Origin: Streptomyces sp. NBC_01197
GTDB taxonomy: Bacteria; Actinomycetota; Actinomycetes; Streptomycetales; Streptomycetaceae
DNA length: 64,000 nucleotides
Assembly (NCBI RefSeq): GCF_036010505.1
Contig: NZ_CP108569.1
Coordinates: 992,001-1,056,000, forward strand
Direction of reading: 5' to 3'
Shown here: positions 1 through 8,771 of the stretch, in pieces
Layout of the letters: each line of letters opens with the position of its first letter
Numbering within the stretch: position 1 is the first letter of the stretch
The notes under the pieces: model-generated
The model's input: the letters and a program-made list of their open reading frames with translations, nothing else
What the model was told of the DNA's origin: nothing
Databases searched by the model: none
Position numbers and translations under genes: made by a program

Positions 1-47
1 ACGGTCACGGCCGCCGGGCGGCAGGAGCGGGGGCCGGAGCCACCACC

Positions 48-61
48 GTGACGTGCGTCAC
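48..61. promoter_or_regulatory. Crp-like palindrome GTGACGTGCGTCAC
   Basis: The 14 bases form an inverted repeat, GTGACG and CGTCAC around a TG centre, and fit the Streptomyces Crp consensus GTG-N6-GNCAC exactly. It lies just beyond the 3' end of the zinc-ribbon gene, so it would serve a gene to the left of the window. Binding is an inference from the motif alone. Confidence 0.35.
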
Positions 62-111
62 AGCGGGGACGACGGCGGCCAAACCAGGGCCGAAACGTCA
101 GGCCTGTGAAG

Positions 112-216
112 TCAGGGCGGTGACGAGTAGCCGCAGGAGTGGCAGATCTTCCAGCCGTCCTGCGTGACGGCGAGGACACCTCCGCAGCGCGGACACTGCA
201 CCGAGTACAGGGTCAC
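112..216 (-). CDS. zinc-ribbon microprotein, 34 aa
   Basis: A 34-residue reading frame starts at a GTG (214-216) preceded on the minus strand by a very strong Shine-Dalgarno, GGAGGAGG, and stops at 112-114. The product reads VTLYSVQCPRCGGVLAV and then ends in WKICHSCGYSSPP, so it holds two CxxC pairs (CPRC and CHSC), a complete zinc-ribbon knuckle with nothing else attached. Proteins of this size are usually missed by gene callers. The strong ribosome binding site and paired cysteines make it credible. Function is unknown; a zinc-binding accessory or nucleic-acid/protein-binding ribbon is possible. It is divergent from the metallo-hydrolase at 374. Confidence 0.7.
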   Translation of the reverse strand: MTLYSVQCPRCGGVLAVTQDGWKICHSCGYSSPP

Positions 217-373
217 GGAGCCTCCTCCCGTTTCGCCTGATCGCTACCCACCGTGGGCCGGGACAGACGTGACACGTTGTCCCGGGAGCGGGGCGCATAG
301 AGTCGCGTGGAACCGGACGCGATCCGATACGAACCGACGCGTACCGACGTGACCAGAGGTGAGGAGGCGGCAG

Positions 374-1144
374 GTGCCGGTCGATGTGACCTGGTGGGGA
401 CATGCCACGTGTACGGTCGAGGACTCCGGGGTCCGGGTGCTGACCGACCCGCTGTTCACGCACCGGCTGGCCCATCTCCGCCGCCGCCGCGGCGCGGTGC
501 CGCCGCCCAGAGCCGCCGCCGCCCGGGCCGTGCTCATCTCGCATCTGCACGCCGACCATCTGCATCTGCCGTCGCTGGCCCGCCTCACGCCGGGCACCAC
601 GCTGATCGTGCCGCGCGGCGCGGTCCGCGCCGTGCCGGGGCTGCGGCGGCTCGGCCTGGACATCACCGAGGTCCGGGCGGGCGACGAGGTGCGGGTCGCC
701 GATCTGGTCGTCCGCGCGGTGCCCGCGCGCCACGACGGCCGCCGGATGCCCTTCGGCCCGCAGCGCGCGCCCGCGCTCGGCTTCGTCGTCAGCGGTGAGG
801 CGCGGACCTACTTCGCCGGGGACACCGGCCTGTTCGACGCGATGGCCGAGTCCGTGGGCGACATCGACGTGGCGCTGCTTCCGGTGGGCGGCTGGGGTCC
901 CTTCCTCGGACAGGAACATCTGGACGCCCGGCGGGCCGCCGAGGCGCTGGCAGTCCTGCGGCCGCGCTCCGCCGTGCCGGTGCACTACGGCACGTACTGG
1001 CCGGTCGGGATGGACGGTGTGCGCCCGCATGAATTCCACACGCCGGGCGACGAGTTCGTACGGCAGGCGGCGCTGCTGGCGCCCGAGGTCTCCGTGTACC
1101 GGCTCAGCCACGGTGAACTGGTGCGGCCGGAGGTGGCCGGGTGA
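374..1144 (+). CDS. MBL-fold metallo-hydrolase (UlaG-like)
   Basis: A 256-residue cytoplasmic hydrolase of the metallo-beta-lactamase superfamily. The zinc-binding signature HLHADH is seen at residues 57-62, preceded by the WWGHAT strand typical of the UlaG/RNase Z-like branch; AGDTGLFD and a late PVHYGTYWP supply the other metal ligands. I place the start at GTG 374 because GAGGAGG sits at 361-367 with proper spacing; an upstream in-frame GTG at 359 would overlap that site. The stop overlaps the next start (GTGA), so it is probably co-translated with the DedA gene. The substrate cannot be read from the sequence; candidates include phosphoesters and lactones. Confidence 0.85.
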   Translation: MPVDVTWWGHATCTVEDSGVRVLTDPLFTHRLAHLRRRRGAVPPPRAAAARAVLISHLHADHLHLPSLARLTPGTTLIVPRGAVRAVPGLRRLGLDITEVRAGDEVRVADLVVRAVPARHDGRRMPFGPQRAPALGFVVSGEARTYFAGDTGLFDAMAESVGDIDVALLPVGGWGPFLGQEHLDARRAAEALAVLRPRSAVPVHYGTYWPVGMDGVRPHEFHTPGDEFVRQAALLAPEVSVYRLSHGELVRPEVAG

Positions 1145-1773
1145 TACCCGCACTGGTGAGCCAGATCCCACCGGAGTCCACTCAGCAGGCCGTCGGTTAT
1201 CCGTCCCTGTTCCTGCTGGTGGCCCTGGGGTCCCTGGTGCCGGTGGTGCCCACAGGCGCGCTGGTGAGTTCCGCGGCCGTGGTCGCCTTCCACCAGACCG
1301 ATCCGCCGGCGCTCCTCTTCGTGTTCGCGGTGGCGTCGTCCGCCGCCTTCATCGGGGACATCGCGCTGTACTGGCTCGGCCGGCGCGGTGTGCACTCCAA
1401 GAACGGCTCGCGCTGGCTGGAGGCGCTGCGCAACCGGGTCCCGCAGGCGCGTCTGGCGAAGGCGCAGGGCCAGCTCGACCAGCACAGCAAGTCGGTGCTC
1501 GTGCTCTCCCGGCTGGTCCCGGCCGGGCGGATCCCGGTGATGCTGGCCTGTCTGCTCGGCGAGATGCCGCTGCGCAGGTTCGCCCGCGGCGACATCCCGG
1601 CCTGTCTCGCCTGGGCCGCCGCCTACCAGCTCATCGGCATACTCGGCGGCTCGCTCTTCGACGAGCCCTGGAAGGGCGTGGTCGTGGCGGTCGTACTCAC
1701 CCTGCTGGTGAGCGGGGCGCCCGCCGCGTGGCGCAGGCTCAGGACGGGCACCGGTTCGCCCGCGCCCCGCTGA
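1141..1773 (+). CDS. DedA-family membrane protein
   Basis: A 210-residue integral membrane protein with about five hydrophobic segments. It carries DedA/SNARE-associated (PF09335) hallmarks: an early LGSLVPVVPTGAL re-entrant segment, a GDIALYWLGRRG motif, and a basic SRLVPAGRIPVMLACLLGE loop that matches the conserved R-F-P-GR-P element of the family. DedA proteins act as lipid scramblases/undecaprenyl-phosphate transporters or in membrane homeostasis. The GTG start overlaps the stop of the upstream metallo-hydrolase. Family assignment is firm; the transported lipid is not determinable. Confidence 0.85.
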   Translation: MIPALVSQIPPESTQQAVGYPSLFLLVALGSLVPVVPTGALVSSAAVVAFHQTDPPALLFVFAVASSAAFIGDIALYWLGRRGVHSKNGSRWLEALRNRVPQARLAKAQGQLDQHSKSVLVLSRLVPAGRIPVMLACLLGEMPLRRFARGDIPACLAWAAAYQLIGILGGSLFDEPWKGVVVAVVLTLLVSGAPAAWRRLRTGTGSPAPR

Positions 1774-1954
1774 TCTCTCCCCCAGGGCCCGCCAACTCCC
1801 CTCCTGCCGGGCCCCGTTCGCACTGCCCCACCCCTACCCGTAGTACTTGGGAGTGACGCGGGAGGTTCGCTCCGCAGCGGGACGCCGGCCAGGCAGGCTG
1901 ATCCATAACTTCGGTACCGGAAGTACGAAGCCATCCGGTACGGAAGGACCATCC

Positions 1955-2923
1955 ATGGCGTCCCGCCCGCACAGCATCCGACTGCGCCGCGCCCTGCTCA
2001 CCGCACTCGTCACCGCTTCGGTGGCCGTGCCGGTGTCGGGCGCGGCCCGCCCGGCGGCCGTCACCGCACCCGCGCCCACCGCCCTGGCCCCGCTGCGGTC
2101 CGTGGCCCCGGCGGCCCTCGCCGTGCGGTACGCCGGGACCCGCGCCGACATCAGGGCTGCGGCGCGTACCGCCCTGGCCGACGGCGACACCGAGCGCGCC
2201 GGGTCGCTGCGTGTCATGGCAGGGCCGGGGCGCCACTTCCTCGCCTTCGACGGGCGCGACGGCGGGCGCACCGCCGAGGTCTTCGGCGACCTGTCGCGGG
2301 CCCGGCGGATCGCCGTACTGGTCCCGGGTTCCGACACCGGACTCGACCAGTACGGACGGCTGCTGGCCGGTGCGGAGGCGCTGCAACGGCAGTTGGGCGG
2401 CGGGGCGGCCGTGGTGGCCTGGCTCGGGTACGCGACACCCGCCACAGTGAGCCCCACCGTCCTGACCACCGACCGCGCGGACGAAGCGGCGCCCGTACTG
2501 CGCCGCTTCGTACGGGAGTTGGGCGGGGCCACGCCGGCCGCCCGGATCTCGCTGCTCTGCCACTCCTACGGTTCGGTGGTCTGCGGACGGGCCGCCTCCG
2601 GTCTCGACGTGGCCGGCATCGTGCTGTACGGCAGCCCGGGCGCCGGGCGCGGCAGCGCCGCCGCCATGCACACCCGGGCCACCGTCTGGGCGGCCCGGGG
2701 CGGCGGCGACTGGATCGCCGACGTCCCCCACATACGGATCCCGCTGCCGTTCGTCACCGTCGGGCTCGGCGCCGACCCGGTCGCGGCGGGCTTCGGCGCC
2801 CGGGTGTTCGACGCGGGCGGCGGCGGCCACAGCGACTATCTGAAACCCGGTTCGCTGTCGCTCGCGAATCTCGCCCGGATCGTCTCGGGGCAGACCCCTT
2901 CCGGGGTGGTCCGCCATGCGTGA
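1955..2923 (+). CDS. secreted alpha/beta hydrolase (DUF1023 type)
   Basis: A 322-residue protein starting at ATG 1955 behind GGAAGG; in-frame codons back to 1847 lack a ribosome binding site. Residues 1-35 form an Arg-rich signal peptide followed by a hydrophobic stretch and alanine-rich cleavage region, so export is expected. The remainder is an alpha/beta hydrolase: VLVPGSDTG near the oxyanion loop, a nucleophile elbow LCHSYGSVVCG with Ser as nucleophile, and a C-terminal GGGGHSDYL that likely contains the catalytic His. This pattern is typical of the actinobacterial DUF1023 family. The stop overlaps the acyltransferase start by 8 bases. Confidence 0.8.
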   Translation: MASRPHSIRLRRALLTALVTASVAVPVSGAARPAAVTAPAPTALAPLRSVAPAALAVRYAGTRADIRAAARTALADGDTERAGSLRVMAGPGRHFLAFDGRDGGRTAEVFGDLSRARRIAVLVPGSDTGLDQYGRLLAGAEALQRQLGGGAAVVAWLGYATPATVSPTVLTTDRADEAAPVLRRFVRELGGATPAARISLLCHSYGSVVCGRAASGLDVAGIVLYGSPGAGRGSAAAMHTRATVWAARGGGDWIADVPHIRIPLPFVTVGLGADPVAAGFGARVFDAGGGGHSDYLKPGSLSLANLARIVSGQTPSGVVRHA

Positions 2924-4082
2924 TCTGGTCCGGCGGATCGAGTCCGCGACCCCGCCCGGCCGTGACCGGGCCGTCGACGCGCTGCGCGCCCTCGCCATCC
3001 TCGGTGTGGTGCTCGGCCACTGGCTGGTGACGGCCCTGGTCACCGACAGCGGCACGGTGCACGGCGCGAGCCCGCTTCGGTACATGCCCGAACTCACCCC
3101 GGTCTCCTGGCTGTTCCAGACCCTGGCGGTCTTCTTCCTGGTGGGTGGTCAGGTGGGCGCGGTGAGTTACGCGACGGCCCGGGGCCAGGGCGTCACCTAC
3201 CAGCAGTGGCTCGGGGCCCGGCTGGTGCGGCTGGGCCGGCCGGTCGCCGCCGTACTGGTGGTGTGGACCGTGGCGGCTGCTGTGATGCTCGTGTCGGGCA
3301 CCGGCCCGGAGACCGTGCGCACGCTGATCGAACTGGTGCTGTCGCCGCTCTGGTTCCTGCTGGTCTTCGCGGGGCTCACCGCGGCGACACCGCTGGTCAC
3401 CCGCTTGCACCCGCTGTGGCCGATCGCCGTCGTGCTGCATGTCGACCTGATCCGCTTCGGCCTCGGCGGGCCGTCCTGGCTCGGCTGGGTCAATGTGGCG
3501 GCGGGCTGGCTCGTTCCGTACTGCGTGGGCACGGCCTGGGCGCGCGGCGCGCTCAAGGACCGCCGTACTGCCTGGACGCTGCTGCTGGGCGGCGCCGCGG
3601 TAACCGCGGGGCTCGTCCTGTGGGCGGGATACCCGGCGTCCATGGTCGGGGTGCCGGGCTCCCGGATATCGAACCTCGACCCGCCCACCCTCGCCGCCGT
3701 CACCTTCGGTCTCGCCCAGTGCGGAGCCGCTCTGCTGCTGCTCGGCCCGTTGCGCCGGGCGCTGGCGCGACCGGCCGCCTGGGCCTCGGTGGCGCTGGTC
3801 AATCTCTCCGCGATGACGGTCTTCCTCTGGCACCAGACCGCGATGATGGCGGTCACCGCCGTCGGTATGCTCACCGGCCGGGCACTGCCGGGCCTGCACA
3901 CCGTCCCGGACGGCTGGGGCTGGGTGCTCGCCCGGCCGGCCTGGCTGCCGGTGTTCGCCGTGGCGCTGCTGGTGTGCTGGGCCGCGTTCCACACGTACGA
4001 GCAGGGGCGGCGCGGGCACAGCAGGGTCGTAAGGACCGGGGCGCCCGCCCCACGGGGGGAGACACATCATGACCATGCCTGA
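2916..4082 (+). CDS. acyltransferase 3 family membrane protein (OafA-like)
   Basis: A 388-residue polytopic membrane protein with around ten hydrophobic helices. The N-terminus RDRAVDALRALAILGVVLGHWL is the acyltransferase-3 signature, with the His of VLGHW as presumed catalytic residue. The family transfers acyl groups to sugars, lipids or peptides at the membrane. The ATG overlaps the end of the upstream hydrolase gene, and the 3' end overlaps the histidine kinase by 14 bases, so hydrolase, acyltransferase, kinase and regulator form one translationally coupled unit (1955-6056). Substrate unknown. Confidence 0.85.
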   Translation: MRDLVRRIESATPPGRDRAVDALRALAILGVVLGHWLVTALVTDSGTVHGASPLRYMPELTPVSWLFQTLAVFFLVGGQVGAVSYATARGQGVTYQQWLGARLVRLGRPVAAVLVVWTVAAAVMLVSGTGPETVRTLIELVLSPLWFLLVFAGLTAATPLVTRLHPLWPIAVVLHVDLIRFGLGGPSWLGWVNVAAGWLVPYCVGTAWARGALKDRRTAWTLLLGGAAVTAGLVLWAGYPASMVGVPGSRISNLDPPTLAAVTFGLAQCGAALLLLGPLRRALARPAAWASVALVNLSAMTVFLWHQTAMMAVTAVGMLTGRALPGLHTVPDGWGWVLARPAWLPVFAVALLVCWAAFHTYEQGRRGHSRVVRTGAPAPRGETHHDHA

Positions 4083-5391
4083 GGCGGACCGGATGACACA
4101 GCAGGAGCCGCCCCGGTGGAGCCGGGAACGGGCGGGGGCAGCCCTGCGCCGCGCTCCGCGCGCCCTGCTGCACGATCTGACGGACCCGGCCGACCCAGTC
4201 AGGGAGCGGTCCGGCCGTGCGTCCTGGCGGCCGGCGCTGGCGGTTCCCCTGGTCCTGTGCGCGGTGCTGCTCGCCCTGATGCAGGCCAACAGTCTTGCGC
4301 CGGGCAACGGCGGTGACATACCCGGGTTCACCGTGCTGCTGGGCCTCGCCCAGGGGGTGGCGCTCGCCGCCGGGATGTTCCGCCCCGTGGCCGCCTGGTG
4401 GGCGTCGACCGGCCTGCTGATCGCCACCGTCGGCCTCACCGAGCCGGGGCTCGGCGCCAATGTGCCCTACCCATGGACCGTTCCCGGGATGTTCCTTACC
4501 GGCGGGACGCTGTTCCTGCTGGCGTTGCGGGTACGGCCCCGGCGGGCGGGCGGGGCGCTGGTGGTCACGCTGCTCGCCGGAGCGGCCTGCACCGTCCTCA
4601 CCTCGCGGCCGCACGACTTCGACCTCGACCGCGCGGTCCCCGTCCTGCTCGCCGTCGTGGTGGTCGCCTCCTCGCTGCGCGGCCTGCGGAAGGCCCGCAG
4701 GGAGACCGACGCCCAGGCCGAACTCACGGCCGAGGAGCGGACCCTGCGCACCCTCCTGGAGGAGCGGAACCGGATCGCCCGCGAGCTGCACGACGTCGTG
4801 GCGCACCACATGTCGGTCATCTCCATCCAGGCGCAGGTCGCCCCCCATCTGGTCGAGAACCCGTCGGACGAGCTGCGGGAGAACCTGGCGGGCATCCGCG
4901 AGAACGCCGTGACCGCGCTCACCGAACTGCGCCGCGTCCTGGGGGTGCTGCGCTCCGACGACGCGTCGGACGACAGCCTGCGGCACGCGCCGCAGCCCAC
5001 CCTGGACCAGCTGGACGCGCTCCTCGGCCGGGTGCGCAACGCCGGACTCACCGTCACCGCGGAGACCACCGGGCTCCCGTACGCCCTGCCGCCGGGTGTC
5101 GGTCTCACGGCGTTCCGTATCGTTCAGGAAGCGCTCAGCAATGTGCTGCGCCACGCGCCCGGAGCGGAGGTACAGGTGGAGATCGCGTACCGGTCGTCCG
5201 CCGTCGGCGTACGGGTCACCAACACCGCACCGGCCGGAAAGCCCGCACCCGCGACCGCACCCGGCGTCGGCCACGGGCTGCTGGGTATGCGCGAGCGCGC
5301 CGCCATGCTGGGCGGCGACTTCGCCGACGGGCCGACCCCCGGTGGCGGTTACGAGGTGGCGGCGATACTTCCCCTGGAGGGGCCCTCATGA
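4069..5391 (+). CDS. NarL-type sensor histidine kinase
   Basis: A 440-residue two-component sensor. Hydrophobic segments between about residues 55 and 205 give four to five membrane helices with short loops, so sensing is probably intramembrane. The HisKA_3 dimerisation domain follows, with EERNRIARELHDVVAHHMSVI, phospho-acceptor His241. The C-terminus has the ATPase boxes, including QEALSNVLRHAP (N box) and GHGLLGMRERAAMLGG (G box). The start at ATG 4069 has GGGGGAG upstream and overlaps the acyltransferase. The stop overlaps the response regulator start (ATGA). The signal sensed is unknown; genetic coupling to the acyltransferase suggests an envelope role. Confidence 0.9.
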   Translation: MTMPEADRMTQQEPPRWSRERAGAALRRAPRALLHDLTDPADPVRERSGRASWRPALAVPLVLCAVLLALMQANSLAPGNGGDIPGFTVLLGLAQGVALAAGMFRPVAAWWASTGLLIATVGLTEPGLGANVPYPWTVPGMFLTGGTLFLLALRVRPRRAGGALVVTLLAGAACTVLTSRPHDFDLDRAVPVLLAVVVVASSLRGLRKARRETDAQAELTAEERTLRTLLEERNRIARELHDVVAHHMSVISIQAQVAPHLVENPSDELRENLAGIRENAVTALTELRRVLGVLRSDDASDDSLRHAPQPTLDQLDALLGRVRNAGLTVTAETTGLPYALPPGVGLTAFRIVQEALSNVLRHAPGAEVQVEIAYRSSAVGVRVTNTAPAGKPAPATAPGVGHGLLGMRERAAMLGGDFADGPTPGGGYEVAAILPLEGPS

Positions 5392-6056
5392 CCATCCGGG
5401 TGCTGATTGCCGACGACCAGATGATGGTCCGCCAGGGTTTCACGGTGCTGCTCAACGCGGAGCCGGACATCGAGGTCGTCGGCCAGGCCGTCGACGGCCT
5501 CGACGCCATCGCCCGGGTCGCCGAACTCGCCCCGGACGTCGTCCTGATGGACATCCGGATGCCCGGACTCGGCGGCATCGAGGCCACCCGCCGGATCACC
5601 GGCCCCGGCGGCGGGGCCGTGCGGGTCCTGGTGCTGACGACCTTCGATCTGGACGAGTACGTGTACGAGGCGCTCCGCGCGGGCGCTGCGGGCTTCCTCC
5701 TGAAGGACGCGTCGGCGGACGAACTCGCCCGTGCCGTACGGGTGGTGGCCGCCGGTGACGCGCTGCTCGCCCCGAACATCACCAAACGCCTCATCGCCGA
5801 GTTCTCCCGGGTGACCAGCTCCACCCGCAGCGCGCCGAAGGGCCGGGCCGGCGATCTGACCGAGCGCGAGACCGAGGTCCTCTCCCTCATCGCCCAGGGG
5901 CTGTCCAACGCGGAGATCGCCGGGCAGCTGGTGGTGGCGGAGCAGACCGTGAAGACCCATGTGAGCCGGATCCTGGTCAAGCTGGGCCTGCGCGACCGGA
6001 CCCAGGCCGCGGTCTTCGCGTACGAGACGGGCCTGGTGCGCCCGGCCGGATACTGA
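5388..6056 (+). CDS. LuxR/NarL-family response regulator
   Basis: A 222-residue response regulator that begins inside the kinase stop codon (ATGA overlap), so kinase and regulator are translationally coupled. The receiver domain (1-120) shows the acidic pair DD at 9-10, phospho-acceptor Asp55 in LMDIRMPG, the conserved Thr of VLTTFD and Lys of LLKDAS. The output domain carries the LuxR helix-turn-helix: LTEREVLSLIAQGLSNAEIA-type sequence followed by VVAEQTVKTHVSRIL. It should bind DNA as a phosphorylated dimer. Target genes cannot be identified here; autoregulation of the 1955-6056 unit is a possibility. Confidence 0.92.
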   Translation: MTIRVLIADDQMMVRQGFTVLLNAEPDIEVVGQAVDGLDAIARVAELAPDVVLMDIRMPGLGGIEATRRITGPGGGAVRVLVLTTFDLDEYVYEALRAGAAGFLLKDASADELARAVRVVAAGDALLAPNITKRLIAEFSRVTSSTRSAPKGRAGDLTERETEVLSLIAQGLSNAEIAGQLVVAEQTVKTHVSRILVKLGLRDRTQAAVFAYETGLVRPAGY

Positions 6057-6086
6057 AGGGCCGCACGGCCGGGCGCCCGTGGCCGG

Positions 6087-7226
6087 TCACTCGGCGGCGG
6101 GCACCTCCTGGAGCACCCTGGACCCGCCGACCGGCAGGTCCCAGAGCTCGTCGCGCGGGCGGCCCGCCAGTTCCCAGGCCGCCCTGACCCGGGTGAGCGG
6201 TTCGAGGACCGGCTCGGCGGAGAGCAGGAACGCCCCCCAGTGCATCGGCGCCATCCGGCGCGCGCCCAGATCCTCGCAGGCCGCGACCGCCTCCTCCGGG
6301 TCGGTGTGCACCGGCCCGAGCATCCAGCGCGGTTCGTAAGCCCCGATCGGCAGCAGCGCCAGATCGATGCCCGGGTGGCGGTGGCCGATCTCCCCGAACC
6401 AGTGGCCGTATCCGGTGTCACCCGCGAAGTACACCCGCTGCCCCCGCTGGTCGGTGAGGACCCAGCCGCCCCAGAGTGAGCGGCAGGTGTCGGTGAGGGT
6501 GCGCTTGGACCAGTGGTGGGCGGGCACGAAGTCGAAGCGGACACCGCCGGTCTCGGCCGACTCCCACCAGTCGAGCTCAATCACGTGGGTGAACCGGCGG
6601 CGCCGGAACCAGCGGGCGAGCCCGGCCGGGACGAAGAGCGGGGTGTCGCGCGGCAGCCGCTTGACCGTGGGGGCGTCCAGGTGGTCGTAGTGGTTGTGGC
6701 TGATGACCACGGCGTCGATCTTCGGCAGATCGGCCCAGCGGACCCCGACCGGGGTGACCCGGGCGGGCGTGCCGAGGATCCTGCGCGACCAGACCGGGTC
6801 GGTGAGGACGGTGAGACCGCCGATGCGCACCACCCAGCTGGCGTGTCCCACCCAGGTGACGGCGATGGTGGTGGCGTCGGTCTCAGGAAGCGGGGCGGGG
6901 GCATACGGCAGCAGCGGGATGTCGCGCAGCCCGTCGGAGCGTGGCCGCACGGCACGTTCGCGGGCCAGCCTGGCCATCGCACTGACGCCGGGCAGCGGGG
7001 CGGTGAGCCGGTCGGCGAAGGACTTGGGCCAGAGCCTGATCTCGCCGGGCGGTCGCAGGATGCCGGGGGCGCGGGTGCGGGGCCTGGTCCGGGTGTGCGG
7101 CCGGATCTGGGTCTTCCCCGCGGCAGGGACTTGCTGCCCGGCCCGGGGCCGGGGCCCGGTCCGGGCCTGCGGCTGTGGCTGTGGTGGCTGCGGCTCGGTG
7201 AGGGAGCTCTCGGTCTGTTCCGTCAT
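6087..7226 (-). CDS. MBL-fold metallo-hydrolase (NAPE-PLD/RomA-like)
   Basis: A 379-residue metallo-beta-lactamase-fold protein. The metal site is seen as HNHYDHLD (HxHxDH), AGDTGYGHWF and PMHWGAFLL. The WVGHASWVVRIGGLTVLTDPVWS entry strand and the length fit the N-acyl-phosphatidylethanolamine phospholipase D/RomA branch rather than lactamases. The first 60 residues are Gln/Pro/Arg-rich and low in complexity. I use ATG 7226, which has GGACGGAG upstream. The gene lies 31 bases downstream of the aminotransferase-like gene and is probably co-transcribed. It converges on the response regulator with a 30-base gap. Confidence 0.85.
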   Translation of the reverse strand: MTEQTESSLTEPQPPQPQPQARTGPRPRAGQQVPAAGKTQIRPHTRTRPRTRAPGILRPPGEIRLWPKSFADRLTAPLPGVSAMARLARERAVRPRSDGLRDIPLLPYAPAPLPETDATTIAVTWVGHASWVVRIGGLTVLTDPVWSRRILGTPARVTPVGVRWADLPKIDAVVISHNHYDHLDAPTVKRLPRDTPLFVPAGLARWFRRRRFTHVIELDWWESAETGGVRFDFVPAHHWSKRTLTDTCRSLWGGWVLTDQRGQRVYFAGDTGYGHWFGEIGHRHPGIDLALLPIGAYEPRWMLGPVHTDPEEAVAACEDLGARRMAPMHWGAFLLSAEPVLEPLTRVRAAWELAGRPRDELWDLPVGGSRVLQEVPAAE

Positions 7227-7257
7227 CGAAGGGCTCCGTCCGGTGGCGGTGAGTCGT

Positions 7258-8475
7258 TCATCGCAGTTGCTCCAGGGCCGTCGCAAAGGTCCTCAACGCG
7301 CGGGCCACATGGGGCAGTTCGAGTGGCTCCGCCGAGTTGAGAGACTCCAGACGCTCCTGGGGGGTTGATCCGACGAGCGGACCCGTCGCGAACCTCACCC
7401 GCAGGGCGGCCGGATCGTCACCGAAGCGGTGGCCTCCGGGTGCCGGTGCGCCGATCCGCTGCCCGAGGTAGTCCTCCAGTTCCATCGCGTCGGTGACTCC
7501 GAGGGCCGCGAGGCCGGAGCGCAGCGGGTCCAGATCCGCGTACAGGTGGCGCCCGGCCTGCGGGGGCCTGGCGAGCGCGCCCGCTGCGAGCACCGCGTGG
7601 TGCGCCGCGGCGGCCACCCGGGCATGCAGACGGTTCGCCCGCGCAGACCGTTCCCGTACGGCCGCCGGTTCACCCAGCGCGCAGGCCGCCGCAGCGGCGA
7701 CCGGTGCGGACACCGGCGCCCCGATCGCGGTGAGCACGTCCAGCGTTCTGGCGCGCCGGGCGGCCCCGTCCGCGGTGGAGGGGAACCGGGCGACGGCCAC
7801 CGGCCAGGCCGTCGGGGTCAGCGAACCCGCCAGGTCGGACAGGACGGTCACCTCGTCAGGGCACATCTCGGCCGGGCTGAGCAGCACGGTCTCGTCGGGA
7901 CGGTGCCTGGTGTCGCGCCAGGTCTCGTCGCTGATGATGTGCAGCCCCTCGGAGAGTGCGGCCTCGCAGGCCTCGTGCAGCAGCTCGGGCGGGGCGGCGG
8001 TCGCGGTGGGGTCGTCGGCGACGGAGAGCAGCAGCAGCCGGGGGTTGCCGCCTTCGGCGCGCACTCTGCGTACGGTCTCCAGGAGCGCGTACGGATCGGG
8101 CACCCCGCCGCACTCCGCCGGGGTGGGCACCGGGTACGCGGACCGCCCGACGAGACGTGCCTGCGGTATCCACCAGGCGGGGCACGGGCGGGGCAGCATC
8201 AGGTCGCCGCCGTCCGCGGCGAGGAGCGCGAGGAGCAGTGACTGGGCGCCGCCGACGGCGACCGTGTCACCCGGGACGCAGCCGAGTCCGCGGCGGGTCC
8301 AGTATCCGGCGGCCGCCGCCCGCAGCGCGGGCCCGCCGCCGGGCGGCTCTGGGTCGGTACGGAAGGCGGCGCCGGTGAGCGCGGCGGCCAGTTCGGGAAG
8401 CACCGGCAGTCCGGGTCCGGGGGTGGGCGGCCCGTAGCGGACAGGCCCGCGGCTCTCCGGAACCGTCCGCTGCAT
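7258..8475 (-). CDS. aminotransferase-fold protein lacking the PLP lysine
   Basis: A 405-residue protein with the layout of a fold-type I class I/II aminotransferase: GGAQSLLLAL near residues 74-83 (phosphate loop), the SVADDPTATA segment where family members have NPTG, and ISDETWRD where the pyridine-binding Asp resides. The position of the Schiff-base lysine reads LSDLAGSLTPTAWPVAVARF, with no lysine; in fact the whole protein contains none. It therefore cannot form an internal aldimine and is unlikely to be an ordinary transaminase. Start ATG 8475 has GGAGG upstream. It may be a regulatory, binding or non-PLP relative. The neighbouring hydrolase gene follows by 31 bases. Confidence 0.75.
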   Translation of the reverse strand: MQRTVPESRGPVRYGPPTPGPGLPVLPELAAALTGAAFRTDPEPPGGGPALRAAAAGYWTRRGLGCVPGDTVAVGGAQSLLLALLAADGGDLMLPRPCPAWWIPQARLVGRSAYPVPTPAECGGVPDPYALLETVRRVRAEGGNPRLLLLSVADDPTATAAPPELLHEACEAALSEGLHIISDETWRDTRHRPDETVLLSPAEMCPDEVTVLSDLAGSLTPTAWPVAVARFPSTADGAARRARTLDVLTAIGAPVSAPVAAAAACALGEPAAVRERSARANRLHARVAAAAHHAVLAAGALARPPQAGRHLYADLDPLRSGLAALGVTDAMELEDYLGQRIGAPAPGGHRFGDDPAALRVRFATGPLVGSTPQERLESLNSAEPLELPHVARALRTFATALEQLR

Positions 8476-8771
8476 GGCCGCACCTCCGCTCTCGCCGACC
8501 CTCAGGAGACCTTTATACGTAGATTTGCCCGACCGGGCGACCGTGGGGACGGGCCTCTCCGGACGGCGGCCGCGCCCCCCGGTCCGGGCTTCCGGCGCTC
8601 AGGCCCGCCGGTGGCGCCCACGACGTGCGACGACGCGCCGGGGCCGGCATAGGCATCTACCGGGCCGGACGGGGTACGACGATCGGTCAGCAGAGCCCCC
8701 GCACAGGGCCGTCCGCCGCACGGGCAGCAGCCGGCCGGGGCGCGCAGCGATCACTGAGAGGGTTGGTCTCC

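Noticed and set aside
2754-4460. A 568-codon minus-strand open frame opposite the acyltransferase and kinase genes
   Set aside because: The sequence is rich in Arg, Gly, His and Gln with no fold-like pattern, and it is antisense to two well-supported genes. Extreme GC bias makes such frames common.
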